A program made the translations under genes and the position numbers. Source: Anastatus disparis (taxonomy: Eukaryota; Arthropoda; Insecta; Hymenoptera; Eupelmidae). From it: a stretch of 64,000 bases of DNA. Below the pieces are notes generated by a model. That model made no database searches and was not told where the DNA came from. It saw only the letters and a program-made list of their open reading frames with translations. The DNA lies in NCBI GenBank assembly GCA_017163975.1, contig JAFFSR010000136.1, positions 6,321,501 to 6,385,500 of the forward strand, given 5' to 3'. This document shows, one piece after another, positions 23,028-34,138 of the stretch (positions are counted from its first letter, which is position 1; the number at the start of each line of letters is the position of its first letter).

Positions 23028-24830
23028 AAAACGGACACTACACCTACACTCATAAATATTGGCTATCTCCACTTTTTAGTGCAGAATTTCAGGCAAAGAA
23101 ATGCATTCGATGGTATAAATTTTTAAATAAATTTATTCATTAGCATTTATGAATTTTTAATTTCTGGTACCAGAAAAATTTTAATACACTGAGAGAAATC
23201 CTATAATAAATTTAACTATAGATTGTATTAAAAATTACTATATTATATAGTACGAGTGGGACATTTCTGCGTTATAATAAAAATTACTATATTACATAGT
23301 AAAATTTATAAAAACAGATATGTAGAAAAAATTTTTTTTTTTTTTTGTACCCGAAATTTGTCATTGAAATTTTTTACATTCATTTCATATATATTAATTT
23401 AAAATTTAATAATTAATTTTTTTTAAATAATTTACCTAAGAAAAAAACGGACCTGGAGTGGAGTCGAACCTGGGTACCTCGAGACTAGAAAGCGTGAACG
23501 TTACCGACTGCGCCATTACCCCGACAAGAAAAATATTAAGGATGCCCTACTAAATTGTAAGGACCCCACAGGGTATCCTGACAGGGGCGCTACTTGGCTT
23601 GTAATGAGGCGCTTCTGAGGTCCCGATAGGACAGCCTCATTTTCCTAAATATTCTATTATTACCCGTCCACTGCCCGATAATTGCCTGACTATTGATATT
23701 CAAAACCTTTTAAAGTAAAACATAACCTCTTCTGACATTCCCGCCAGTAAATTAAATTTTATTTTTCTTATAAGATACGAATTAGTTTGCAAAAAATAAA
23801 TGTATTGATATTTTTATAAAATAATATGAATGAATCATTCTTCAACTCAATTTTATATATTATGCATTTTTTTTGTTCTACGAAAATTCAATGTTGATTG
23901 CTATTAAAACACACACGCATACACCACACTAGTAAATAAGAACATGGCTGTATCTAAAATTAAAATAATTCTTTTCGTGTTCAATATTATTTATATTGAA
24001 ACTATTTTAGAGTTAAATTTACAAGAAAAATAGTTTTTTTCACACCAAATAAACACGTGCATCAGATGAGGTTATGTTATCACTTCGAATTTTTTCAACA
24101 TCGATTTTCAGGCAACTGTCAGGTGATAAACGGGTAACAATAGGGCACATCTGAAAATGAGTCTGCCTTGTCGGGACCTTAAAATCGCCCCATTACACGC
24201 CATCTAGGAACCCTTTAAGGCACCCTACAGGGACCTTATAATAATCTTAGGGTACCTTATAGGGACCTCATTTTCACCCGAAATTCGTTTGTAGTCGGGC
24301 CGACATGTTACTCATAAAATTTCGAATCGTCTACATATGTCACACAACTATAATTTCAATTCGGTAGAAAATTTTGAGGTTAGAAATAAATTTACAGATC
24401 ATCAACTCGACATTATTATTTGAAATAGTAAAATTTATTATATTCATAATAAAATTTATTATATGCATAATGAAATTTATTATATGCATTATAAAATTTA
24501 TTATTTTTATAACATTAATTCCAACCGATTCAAACATAAGATTTCAAATATTTTTATTCTGTCATAACAAATTTTACTATAGCATAATTTTTACTATGTA
24601 ATATAACAATTTTTCTAATAAGATATAGTTTCATTTCTTAAACGATTGTTGCCAACCTTATCAAATTTATAGTAATATTTGTTATAAATGTAATAAAAAT
24701 CGTTATAATGCAGAAATAGCTCTCCTATAAAATATAGTAATTTTTTTTATTATCTATAAATATAGTATATAATATTGGAGTCCTAAATTCTCAATAACTA
24801 ATGAATGAAGTTATTTAAAAATTAATATTT
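23028..24830. repeat. Repeat R3 copy 2, palindromic, with tRNA-like centre
   Basis: It starts with GACACTACACCTACACTCAT, parallel to 3953. Inverted arms are visible: AAATAAATTTATTCATTAG near 23127 pairs with the block ending near 24820, and ACATTTCTGCGTTATAAT near 23259 pairs with one near 24708. The module at about 23451-23525, minus strand, has A-box-like TGGCGCAGTCGG (23504-23515) and B box GGTTCGACTCC (23460-23470). It is interrupted by the segment at about 23530-24295. Confidence 0.65.
23530..24295. mobile_element. Foldback element inserted in R3
   Basis: This 0.77-kb segment is absent from R3 copy 1 (at about 4680). Its ends are inverted copies rich in AAGGTCCC/GGGACCTT words. TTACCCGTCCACTGCCCGAT near 23660 pairs with a block near 24118-24140, and TGAGGTCCCGATAGGACAG near 23615 with CTGCCTTGTCGGGACCTT near 24163. 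A short CCGACA on both sides may be the target duplication. Confidence 0.6.
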
Positions 24831-24895
24831 TCAACAATATGAAATCCATACAATATATAAAAAAGAAAATAATTAAAATAAATTCTTAACGATAC

Positions 24896-25158
24896 TGTCG
24901 CGTTAATATTACATAAGTTCTCTATACGTATGCGCGCGCATCCTTCATCATAACTGCCACGCGAATTATACGTTATGGTGGGAGGTCGTATATAAAGACG
25001 GCCGAAAAGAAGCGAAAAAAGAGACTTAGGCTTGGCTTGAACAAGTGAACGCGTGCGCAACGTTTTTGTATTTTTCTAACCTTTTATATTTCTCATAGCT
25101 TTATCCCAATAAAGTTTATATTTAAATCAATAATTACAAAATTTATTTGTACCCAACA
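24896..25158 (+). repeat. 5' LTR
   Basis: TG...CA bounded. It contains a TATA box TATATAAA at 24989-24996, then a probable polyadenylation signal AATAAA at 25108-25113, giving a U3-R-U5 layout. GCGCGCGCAT-type CpG-rich sequence precedes the TATA box. Confidence 0.95.
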
Positions 25159-25161
25159 AAT

Positions 25162-25179
25162 TGGCGACTGCGTGACAGG
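25162..25179 (+). promoter_or_regulatory. Primer binding site
   Basis: TGGCGACTGCGTGACAGG begins three bases after the 5' LTR. It is complementary to a tRNA 3' end terminating in CCA. From memory it best fits an insect tRNA-Arg, which BEL elements may use; the tRNA identity is an inference. Confidence 0.7.
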
Positions 25180-25362
25180 ACTAGTGTTTGTAATTATCGG
25201 ATTTTCGTGAGTGATTTTTTAAAATGGATAAAGCCAAGAAAAGAAGGACAGTTGCAGCGTGCAGCATTCACAAAAGCGTTGAATAATTTTGATCAAGCCG
25301 TTAGTGAAGATTCTGTTGAGCCTCGTAACGTGAAAGTGTTGTTTCGTATACTCGAGCAAAAA

Positions 25363-28300
25363 ATGACTGAATTATCGAATAATACCGAAGGTATTATCAA
25401 TCTTTTACTTGATGTAACGTATACAACTGATGAAGATTTACAGAAAGAATACGATGAAGCCGAGGAATACAAAAACAAATTTTTTGCGGCTCAAGTGTTG
25501 TTTGAGGAATTTTTAACACCTCAAGGAAGTGATTTACCTGTTCCGCCAGTTTCTCCAACTAATACATTAGTGCGTGTTGAAGAAGATACTTCTTTTAAAT
25601 TGCCAAAAATTCAACCAACAACGTTTAATGGTGAAATTAGTGGTTGGCTCAAATTTTGGAGTTATTTTAAAAAGATTCACGAGATACCGAAACTTTCTAA
25701 AGAAGAAAAGTTTCAGTATCTCATCAAAGCGATGGTTCCTGGATCTAAAGCAGATCTACTAGTGTCAAGTTATCCACCAACTGAAGAGAATTACGATAAG
25801 GTGATAGCTAGTTTAAAGTCTCGCTTTGGTAGAGAAGATTTACAAACGGAATTTTATATGAGACAGCTTGTGCAATTAGCCATAGATAATGCTACTAGTG
25901 ATCGACCTATTCAACTTGATGTAATGTATGACAAGCTGGAAACTCAAATAAGAGCATTAGAATCGCTTGGTGTAAATAATGATAAATTAGCAGCCGCGAT
26001 ATTACCTTTGGTTGAATCAGCATTGCCGGAGGAATTTTTAAGAATTTGGCAACGAAGCTGTCGCGCGAATATAGTGTTAAATAGTAATGAAGGAATTTCC
26101 GCGAACTCGAAGGAAAGGCTCACACAGCTTATAAAATTCTTAGAAACGGAAGTTCAAAGTGAAACACGTGTATCGATGGCGCGCAAAGGTTTTAGTGTAT
26201 CGCACAACGATTCTCAGAAAATTGACAAATCTAAAATTCCGCATAAAAGTGAAAAGAAAAATTTACCTAGTGCTATAGACTTAATGACTGTGAATAAAGT
26301 TAAACAGTGTATTTTTTGTAATGGCAGTCATTCGAGTGAAAAATGTGAAAAAGCTGAAAAGCTAAGTTTTTTAGAAAGACAAGAACTTGTTAAGAAAAAA
26401 AATGGCTGCTTTAACTGTCTTAACATAGGGCATGGTTATAAAACGTGTAAAGTAAAATTATGTTGCCCGAAATGTTCGCGTCGTCATGTGCTATTAATGT
26501 GTCGTGATTCGCAGAAAAGCGAAAATATTAATACTGTGTCTTCTAAAAATACTGAGAATTCTAATATTGATTGTAATTTAGCAAATCTTGGTGTATGTCA
26601 AGAAGTGTTTATGAAGACGATTCAAGTTAAATTAACAAATGAATGTTCTGAAATAGTGGTTCGTGCCTTTATCGACAGTGGCTCGCAAAACTCTTATATA
26701 ACGAAAGAGGTGGCGGCCCGTATGCAATATGAACCTGTGGCCGAACATCATATGTCTCATTTATTATTCGGTGGTCAACGCACAGAGACTGTGAAACATT
26801 GTAAATATAGAGTGCGTCTGTGTTCGTTAGATAATAGCTATCGATGTAATTTTCTTGCTATGGATCAAAATATTATATGTGAAAATATTAAACCGTCGCG
26901 TAAAGGTATCTGGTGTGAAGAGCTCCTAAAGACTAATATTAACATTAATGATTTCAATTCTAATAACAATGAAATTTCTATTTTGATCGGAGCAGATATT
27001 ATCGGTAAATTGTATACCGGTCGTATAGTGAATCTACCGTGCGGTTTAGATGCGATGGAAACTCGTTTCGGCTGGGTACTTTTTGGAAAGGTACCGCATA
27101 GTACTGAACGTACTGATGCTGCTGCCGTAGCCGTATCTTTGTTTGTGAGTAACGACAAAGTAACCGATTTATGGAATTTAGATACGCTCGGCATAAAAGA
27201 CCCGATTGAATGTAAATCGCAAAAAGAACGCGATCATGAACTTAATGAACGTTTTTCGAAAACAGTGACTATTAATAATGAGGGTCGTTATGAAGTGCAG
27301 TTACCTTGGCTAGAATGCCATCCTGTTATAAATGATAATAAATGTATGGCTGAAAAACGCTTAATATCTACTACAAGAAAATTAAAGGTTCAAGGTTTTT
27401 ATGAAGAATATAACGCTGTCTTTGACGAGTGGCTTTCCGAAAGCGTGATTGAGTGTGTACCGTCTGTAGAAGAAGATGAGTGGGGGCATTATTTGCCGCA
27501 TAGGCCAGTCATCAAAGAGCAGAGTACTACCAGAATACGCCCGGTGTTCGATGCATCGGCTAAAGATTTACAGTCACCGTCGCTGAACGAATGCTTGAGT
27601 ATTGGACCTAATTTAATCGACCTCGTGCCATCTATTCTTTTACGTTTTAGGTTAGGTAAGATAGGCGTTATTGCTGATATTAAAAAAGCGTTTCTTCAAA
27701 TAAGTGTAGATGCTAAAGAACGTAATTTTTTAAGATTTCTTTGGTATGATAAAAACGGTAAAATAATTATTTATCGTCATTGTCGTGTTGTTTTCGGCGT
27801 TTCTTCCAGCCCTTTTATTTTAAATTCAGTTATTAATTTACATTTAAACAATGTTATTAAACGTTTAATGCCTTGCAATGATGATAATTCTATATGTTCG
27901 CGCGAAAATATTTCAAAATTATCAAACAGTTTTTACATCGATAATTGTGTAACGAGCGTGAATTCCGTGCGACATTTAGAAAATTTTATAACCGATGCAA
28001 AAACAGTTATGTATGAAGCAAAATTTGACTTAAGAGGGTGGGAGTATAATAACGATAATTCTGAAAAAAATAAAACGACTGTACTTGGGATAATATGGGA
28101 TAAACTCTCTGATCACTTGAGTGTTAATGTACCTTCTTTAAATGTAGTTGAGAGTAATGAAATAATAACAAAACGTAATATTCTTTCTTTTGCGCATCGT
28201 GTGTTTGATCCGTTGGGATTTATATGTCCAGTTGTACTTTTACCTCGACTTTTACTTCAAGATACTTGGTCAGAGAATTTATCATGGGACGATAAAGTTC

Positions 28301-30579
28301 GCGAAAATATTAAAATTTCATTTTTAAAGTGGGTAAACGAACTTAAAGATTTGTCTAAAATTCAAATACCACGTTGTTTCTTAGGAAATGTAAGTAATGA
28401 TGCTAATATAAGTATTCATACATTCTGTGACGCTAGTATGAGTGCGTATGCTACCGTGATTTATTTACGTGTACAAGATGGTTCGAATGTTAATGTATAC
28501 TTTGCGCAAACAAAAAATAGAGTCGCTCCGACTAATTATAAAAAACTCGATGGACGAAAAAGTATACCACGCCTTGAATTGTTAGCTGCGACTATAGGTG
28601 CGCGCTTGACTAGTGTAGTGTTAGACGCGTTAGATTTTAAAAATGTTAATGTTTATTACTGGTCTGATTCTAGCACCGCCTTAGCGTGGATACATCGTCA
28701 ATGTAATTGGGATGTCTTTGTTTATAACCGTGTTAGTGAAATTCACACGCTCACTAAACCCGAGCAGTGGCGCTTCGTCCCTGGCGAATCTAACCCAGCT
28801 GATTTGCCATCTCGCGGCTGTAGTGTAGCTCAACTTTTAAAATCAAAGTGGTGGGAAGGCCCGACGTGGTTACGCGAAGACTCTCGCAATTGGCCTGACA
28901 CGCATTATATTGTTGATGAAAATGCGGTTAACGTTGAAATGAAGAAAAATCGAAAAAATAATATTACGTGTAATGTTTTAAGTTTGTTGTCTTACGAAAG
29001 TAATAATGAACGATGGTTTGATAAATTTTCTAGTTTTGAAAAAATTGTACGTATTACTGCTTGGTTGAAAAGATTTTGTTTTAATTGTCGAAATAAAATA
29101 AAAAGTGAACGTAAGATAACTGATTTAACTTATGATGAGATTAAACAAGCTGAAATTCATCTGTTAAAAAATATTCAAAATAATGCTTTTACGGGTATAG
29201 AAGATTCTCGCATAAAACATCTCGCACCGTTTATTGACGAAACGGGTTTGATTAGATTAAAAACGAAAATTGTAATGCGAGACGATGCTTTTGATTTTAA
29301 ATACCCGATAATTTTGCCAAAAAATGATAAAGTTGTTCGTTTGATTATTAAAAGTAAACATGAAAGTTTAAATCACGCGGGTACTCAAATAACATTAAAC
29401 GCGCTACGTGAAAAATTTTGGGTGCTTGGTGGTCGCAGAATCATTCGTTCTCTGATACAGGATTGTATTATTTGTCGCCGTCATGATGCTTCACATCTTG
29501 AAGCTATAGCTGCTCCTTTGCCGCTTAACCGTGTAAAAGACACATCTGTCTTTGAAATTATTGTTGTAGATTACGCGGGGCCTATTTATTTAAAAAATAA
29601 TAAAAAATCGTGGGTTTGTTTATTTACATGCGCGGTGTATAGGGCCGTGCATCTTGAGCTAGTTACTTCTTTATCGACAGCGACATTTATGATGGCTATT
29701 AGACGTTTCATTGCGCGTAGAGGTAGACCATCTATAATCTATAGCGACAATGGAAAAAATTTTGAAGGTTTAAATAACGCGCTTCAAAGAATTGATTATA
29801 CAAAGTTAGCTAAAAGTTTTGCTATTGAGGGTATAGAGTGGAAGTTTAATCCACTGGTCTCGCCTTGGTGGGGAGGTTTCTGGGAGAGATTAAACGGCAT
29901 TTTAAAACGTCTATTAAGACGTACATTAAGAAAAACGTGTTTAGATTATGAGGAAATGCAAACTGTTCTATTAGATTGCGAGTCCGTTATAAATTCCCGG
30001 CCTATAACTTTTTTGTCTGACAATAAGCAAGATTTTGTACCTCTTTCTCCGTCAATGTTCTTGCAAGAGGTTAAAGATATAGGTGTAGTGGATCTTGATA
30101 AAATTGATCAAATTGACTTTAACAAGCGGTACATATATCGTAAAAATGTAATGGAATCTTTAAGAAAACGATTTCGTGTAGAATATCTTGGTGCGTTAGT
30201 ATGTAAGAATTCTAAAATTAAAAATTGTAACAGTGTGAATGTCGGTGATATTGTATTAATCGAGTGTGATAATATAAAAAGAGTGAGTTGGCTTTTAGCG
30301 CGCGTAAAAGCTTTAATTCCCGGAGTAGATAAATGTGTGCGCGTAGTTCGTTTGAAAACGGCAACTGGTGAACTTACACGGCCTATACAAAAGGTTTATC
30401 CTCTGGAGGTAAAATTAAATGAAAACGATCACGAAATTCATGAAACCATTGTTAAAAATTATAATAAATTCGAACGAGATCAGACAGTTAAAGAAAATGT
30501 AAAAAATAATGGTAAACAGTTGCGATTTACGAGAAGTGGTCGTATTTGTAAGTCACCTGACAGATTAATATACTATTAA
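25363..30579 (+). CDS. BEL/Pao Gag-Pol polyprotein
   Basis: One frame stays open from within the 5' LTR to the TAA at 30577, about 1810 codons; numbering below counts from 25147. Its first in-frame ATG is at 25363 (codon 73). The ATG at 25224, in good context after AAA, is in another frame and stops after about 20 codons, although in-frame Gag-like residues already precede 25363. Two Cys-rich blocks (CIFCNGSH near 388, CFNCLNIGHGYKTC near 420) are Gag zinc knuckles. IDSGSQNSYIT near 509 is the aspartic protease. RT shows IKKAFLQIS near 847 and FYIDNCVTS near 931. RNase H shows TFCDAS near 1092 and YYWSDSST near 1173. Integrase shows a HHCC finger (HESLNHAG near 1405, CIICRR near 1440), then DYAGP near 1475, SDNGKNF near 1533 and WERLNG near 1579, giving a D,D,E set. 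The protein copies element RNA and inserts the DNA. The second Asp of the usual YxDD is Asn, which may be a lineage trait. Confidence 0.93.
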   Translation: MTELSNNTEGIINLLLDVTYTTDEDLQKEYDEAEEYKNKFFAAQVLFEEFLTPQGSDLPVPPVSPTNTLVRVEEDTSFKLPKIQPTTFNGEISGWLKFWSYFKKIHEIPKLSKEEKFQYLIKAMVPGSKADLLVSSYPPTEENYDKVIASLKSRFGREDLQTEFYMRQLVQLAIDNATSDRPIQLDVMYDKLETQIRALESLGVNNDKLAAAILPLVESALPEEFLRIWQRSCRANIVLNSNEGISANSKERLTQLIKFLETEVQSETRVSMARKGFSVSHNDSQKIDKSKIPHKSEKKNLPSAIDLMTVNKVKQCIFCNGSHSSEKCEKAEKLSFLERQELVKKKNGCFNCLNIGHGYKTCKVKLCCPKCSRRHVLLMCRDSQKSENINTVSSKNTENSNIDCNLANLGVCQEVFMKTIQVKLTNECSEIVVRAFIDSGSQNSYITKEVAARMQYEPVAEHHMSHLLFGGQRTETVKHCKYRVRLCSLDNSYRCNFLAMDQNIICENIKPSRKGIWCEELLKTNININDFNSNNNEISILIGADIIGKLYTGRIVNLPCGLDAMETRFGWVLFGKVPHSTERTDAAAVAVSLFVSNDKVTDLWNLDTLGIKDPIECKSQKERDHELNERFSKTVTINNEGRYEVQLPWLECHPVINDNKCMAEKRLISTTRKLKVQGFYEEYNAVFDEWLSESVIECVPSVEEDEWGHYLPHRPVIKEQSTTRIRPVFDASAKDLQSPSLNECLSIGPNLIDLVPSILLRFRLGKIGVIADIKKAFLQISVDAKERNFLRFLWYDKNGKIIIYRHCRVVFGVSSSPFILNSVINLHLNNVIKRLMPCNDDNSICSRENISKLSNSFYIDNCVTSVNSVRHLENFITDAKTVMYEAKFDLRGWEYNNDNSEKNKTTVLGIIWDKLSDHLSVNVPSLNVVESNEIITKRNILSFAHRVFDPLGFICPVVLLPRLLLQDTWSENLSWDDKVRENIKISFLKWVNELKDLSKIQIPRCFLGNVSNDANISIHTFCDASMSAYATVIYLRVQDGSNVNVYFAQTKNRVAPTNYKKLDGRKSIPRLELLAATIGARLTSVVLDALDFKNVNVYYWSDSSTALAWIHRQCNWDVFVYNRVSEIHTLTKPEQWRFVPGESNPADLPSRGCSVAQLLKSKWWEGPTWLREDSRNWPDTHYIVDENAVNVEMKKNRKNNITCNVLSLLSYESNNERWFDKFSSFEKIVRITAWLKRFCFNCRNKIKSERKITDLTYDEIKQAEIHLLKNIQNNAFTGIEDSRIKHLAPFIDETGLIRLKTKIVMRDDAFDFKYPIILPKNDKVVRLIIKSKHESLNHAGTQITLNALREKFWVLGGRRIIRSLIQDCIICRRHDASHLEAIAAPLPLNRVKDTSVFEIIVVDYAGPIYLKNNKKSWVCLFTCAVYRAVHLELVTSLSTATFMMAIRRFIARRGRPSIIYSDNGKNFEGLNNALQRIDYTKLAKSFAIEGIEWKFNPLVSPWWGGFWERLNGILKRLLRRTLRKTCLDYEEMQTVLLDCESVINSRPITFLSDNKQDFVPLSPSMFLQEVKDIGVVDLDKIDQIDFNKRYIYRKNVMESLRKRFRVEYLGALVCKNSKIKNCNSVNVGDIVLIECDNIKRVSWLLARVKALIPGVDKCVRVVRLKTATGELTRPIQKVYPLEVKLNENDHEIHETIVKNYNKFERDQTVKENVKNNGKQLRFTRSGRICKSPDRLIYY

Positions 30580-30723
30580 TGTTCTATACGTGTTATTTCG
30601 ATTTAAACTTGTAATACTGTGAAGGATTTTCTATTTTTCTCTATTTTTATATTTTGTAATAGTTGTATGTAGAATTGAGATGGAAAAATTATATTGTTTT
30701 TATGTTTTGATTTTCATCTCAAT

Positions 30724-30734
30724 TGGTGGGAGGA
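30724..30734 (+). promoter_or_regulatory. Polypurine tract
   Basis: TGGTGGGAGGA lies immediately before the 3' LTR, the expected plus-strand primer. A similar GGTGGGAGG occurs inside the LTR upstream of the TATA box. Confidence 0.8.
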
Positions 30735-30997
30735 TGTCGCGTTAATATTACATAAGTTCTCTATACGTATGCGCGCGCATCCTTCATCATAACTGCCACG
30801 CGAATTATACGTTATGGTGGGAGGTCGTATATAAAGACGGCCGAAAAGAAGCGAAAAAAGAGACTTAGGCTTGGCTTGAACAAGTGAACGCGTGCGCAAC
30901 GTTTTTGTATTTTTCTAACCTTTTATATTTCTCATAGCTTTATCCCAATAAAGTTTATATTTAAATCAATAATTAAAAAATTTATTTGTACCCAACA
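30735..30997 (+). repeat. 3' LTR
   Basis: Same length as the 5' LTR with one substitution. TATA box at 30828-30835 and AATAAA at 30947-30952. Confidence 0.95.
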
Positions 30998-31308
30998 GAT
31001 ACGTATATCGTTCCTATTTTTAAAATACAAATAATAAAAATTCTAATTTATATTTTCTTAATTATAGTAATTATATTATTCTTTCAAACAAAAGATTTTT
31101 TATTTTATTTTGCAGAAAAACTGTTTATTCTAAGCGTGATTCAATTTGAATTTTGAAATTAAATAAACAAACTTTTAAAAATAGTACTTTTTAGACAAGT
31201 ATTGTACTATATTTTTGAATAAAAAATTTTTAAGCTGTCAATCTAGAAATATTTTATTTACTAAATTATACTATCGAAATTGTATTACTTATCGGTTTTT
31301 TTATTATC

Positions 31309-31753
31309 TATTTTAAGAGGCGGTTGGAACCAAATCGGTGACTTAGTTCGGTGCTTGTAATAAATGCTTATAATAATTTATTCATTTATTAATATGGTAA
31401 AAATATAGTCATTTCCTCTAGTCATGTATATAAAGAATAATTTAAAATAGTTAAAGCCATAAAAATATACAAAATATTGTTATAAAGCGAAAAATGCCAC
31501 CTAACAATCGACACGACAGTTTTTTGCATGCGGTATATGTCAAGTCAGTTTGATATTTGTAATAAATGCTTATAATAATTAATTTACTTATTCATATGGT
31601 AAAAATATAGTCATTTCCTCTAGTCATGTATATAAAGAATAATTTGAAATAGTTTAAGCCATAAAAATATACAAAATATTATCGTAAAGCGAAAAATGCT
31701 GACTTGATATATACCGCAAGTCACCGATTTGGTTCCGACCGCCTCTTAAAATA
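31309..31753. mobile_element. TIR element with internal direct duplication
   Basis: TATTTTAAGAGGCGGTTGGA at the left is inverted at the right (TCCGACCGCCTCTTAAAATA). The inverted repeat is about 36 bp and includes ACCAAATCGGTGACTT. Inside, a block of about 140 bp starting GTAATAAATGCTTATAATAA is repeated directly at about 31358 and 31558, with CATTTCCTCTAGTCATGTAT in each. No coding capacity. Confidence 0.8.
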
Positions 31754-32105
31754 TTCCAAAATATTTTAAATCTTATTTTAAAGTTACAAAATCACTTGCC
31801 AGGCTCATAGATAAATATTTTATGATATTGTTATAAGCTAAAAAGTTCATAACATCTGTATTTTCTAAATTTATTGCTTAATATACTATTTTATAGTACA
31901 ATTTTGAAAAAGAGAATTCAGAAGTAAATGGCATAGATTTGTTACCATGTTCTAATTTTAAATATACAATAACAAATGAATATACAGCGGTAGTTTGCAC
32001 TCTCGACATCTTCACACAAAAGGAATTTTTGTAAGCGGAAATTGGCGATGTTTATATTAATAATTTTATTTAAAAAATCTAACTGTAACTCAATTATTAT
32101 AATTT
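31754..32105. other. Gene-free stretch
   Basis: AT-rich, nothing recognised. Confidence 0.4.
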
Positions 32106-32107
32106 AA

Positions 32108-33470
32108 TCAGGGAGCGCGGTAGCGCTCCTTACGGCATGTTAGCGCTACGGCTTTCCCCTATTTACTTTGAATTTGTGATGTTCAAAGATTAAAACTTTG
32201 AATAAATGATTATGTTTCAATACTTACATATTATTTGATTACAAGTATACATAAAATGATCTAATATTTTATCTGACAACAAAAACACATGGCCAAAAGT
32301 CAAGTTTCCATGATTTTTTTATATTATCAAAGGTTAGTATTGTCGATTTCTTTTCTATATCTGGTTGTTTCAGATTTCCGGCGGATGTTAGAGAACGACG
32401 GAGAGTTTTTCGTCTGATGTGCGAGAAAGAGACAGAATACGAGTTGTGCGATTGCTAATAAGTGAGAGAGAGAAAGAGAGTATAGAGAGTGAGAAAAAGA
32501 AAGAGAGTATAGAGAGTGAGAAAAAGAAAGAGAATACGAGTTATATCTTTTAATAATGAACGCATGTATTCAGGCGAATGCTTTCACAACATGCTAAATG
32601 TATAAAGACATCGCATAAATAAGCAATATGAGAATTTAGTGTCTCGTTCTATATAGCTGACGAGCTGCCGCAAAATCACGGACGTTCATGTGATCAGTTC
32701 GCGCGTACGCAGTAAAACGTCCCATACATAAAATTCAACAGTTGAAAGCGGCGAAATTCTAAATAGTAATTCAAAGTAGTAATACCGATTTGGTATTTAA
32801 AAATGAAAACAACAAATGAAAAAGTAATATTTGTATATTTTAAAACATTCTTAATTAATTAATTAGTTTTTCATACGATATTTAGACAAAATAAGTTTCA
32901 TAATAGTTGATTAATTTGAAAGTGTAGAAGAAAATAAGATTAAAATTTTATCGAAAACAAATATTTTATAATAATAATAAATATATAAAAATTATGTTGA
33001 TACAATTAGCTATAAAATTAGTGTTATTATATTAAAGTATCAGATTATCGGTAAAGTTAATAAATTTATTGAGATAAGAATTTTCGACTTTGAAAAACTT
33101 GTGATATCTCCCCAAAAAAACCTTTAAAAAGGTGAAATTACGGCAAGTTAGCTTCAAAAAAAATCTATTATATCTCTAAAAAAAAGTCTTTAACGTTATA
33201 GATAATAAAAATGTGGGAATTTAATTATAACAAAAATACACTTGAAAAAATACTGAAATCAATAATGTGTGGTCAAGTTTTAATATGATTTAAAATAATA
33301 CTTACAAATGATATTGTACCTATATTTTGATGATAATAATGAATCAATAAAAAATTCCTTTGTTAAAAATAAAGTGTAAAAAAAGCCATATAAAATGTTA
33401 TTGAAAATATAAAACTATCTTCAACAAAATTTAAAAAAAATAATAAGTAATTAACGTAAAAGTAAGAATA
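32108..33470 (+). repeat. Repeat R1, copy 2
   Basis: Matches 1905-3300 with scattered substitutions. It carries an extra GAGAGTATAGAGAGTGAG unit in the GA-rich tract near 32490. Its right half forms one arm of the large hairpin at 33105-34075. Confidence 0.85.
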
Positions 33471-34075
33471 AAAGTAATATTACAGCTATAAACTTGCCAG
33501 GCCCACCCTTCAAAAGTTCTATTTCTTGGTGAACACACATCCATTTAAAAAATTTTTTAGGATTGACTTTTTAGAATCTCGTAAGGAAATTCAAAATATA
33601 TATTAATTTTCACAATTTAGTATTCCATTAACAAATAATCTAATTTTATAACATTAATGATATTTTAACTTTTGTAGAGTGGGCCTGGCAAGTTTATAGC
33701 TGTAATATTACTTTTATTGTTACTTTTACGTTAATTACTTATTATTTTTTTTAAATTTTGTTGAAGATAGTTTTATATTTTCAATAACATTTTATATGGC
33801 TTTTTTTACACTTTATTTTTAACAAAGGAATTTTTTATTGATTCATTATTATCATCAAAATATAGGTACAATATCATTCGTATTATTTTAAATCATATTA
33901 AAACTTGACCACACATTATTGATTTCAATAATTTTTCAAGTGTATTTTTGTTATAATTAAATTCCCACATTTTTATTATCCATAACGTTAAAGACTTTTT
34001 TAGAGATATAATAGATTTTTTTTGAAGCTAACTTGCCGTAATTTCACCTTTTTAAAGGTTTTTTTTGGGGAGATT
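33105..34075. repeat. Hairpin of R1 sequence, arms about 400 bp
   Basis: The block from about 33105 to 33510 (CCCCAAAAAAACCTTTAAAA through CTTGCCAGGCCCACC) is repeated in inverted orientation from about 33680 to 34072. The loop is about 170 bp. R1 copy 1 has a single orientation here, so this copy gained an inverted duplication. The loop contains the reverse complement of a piece found in direct orientation at 3290-3330. Confidence 0.85.
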
Positions 34076-34138
34076 ATTTTATCAATGATTTTTATTATTA
34101 AATTCTAGATCGATTTTATTTAAGCATATTATAGTAAA

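Larger units (their letters stand above)
24896..30997 (+). mobile_element. Full-length BEL/Pao LTR retrotransposon, recent
   Basis: 6102 bp bounded by two 263-bp LTRs that begin TGTCGCG and end CCCAACA. The LTRs differ by a single base near their 3' end (C in the 5' copy, A in the 3' copy). Host GATAC is duplicated at 24891-24895 and 30998-31002. PBS, polypurine tract and one long Gag-Pol frame lie in the expected order. Near-identical LTRs and an open polymerase indicate a recent insertion. The only visible defect is at the gag start (see the CDS). No envelope-like frame was seen. Confidence 0.97.

Noticed and set aside
26865..27194. 109-codon minus-strand frame
   Set aside because: Antisense shadow of the BEL/Pao polyprotein.
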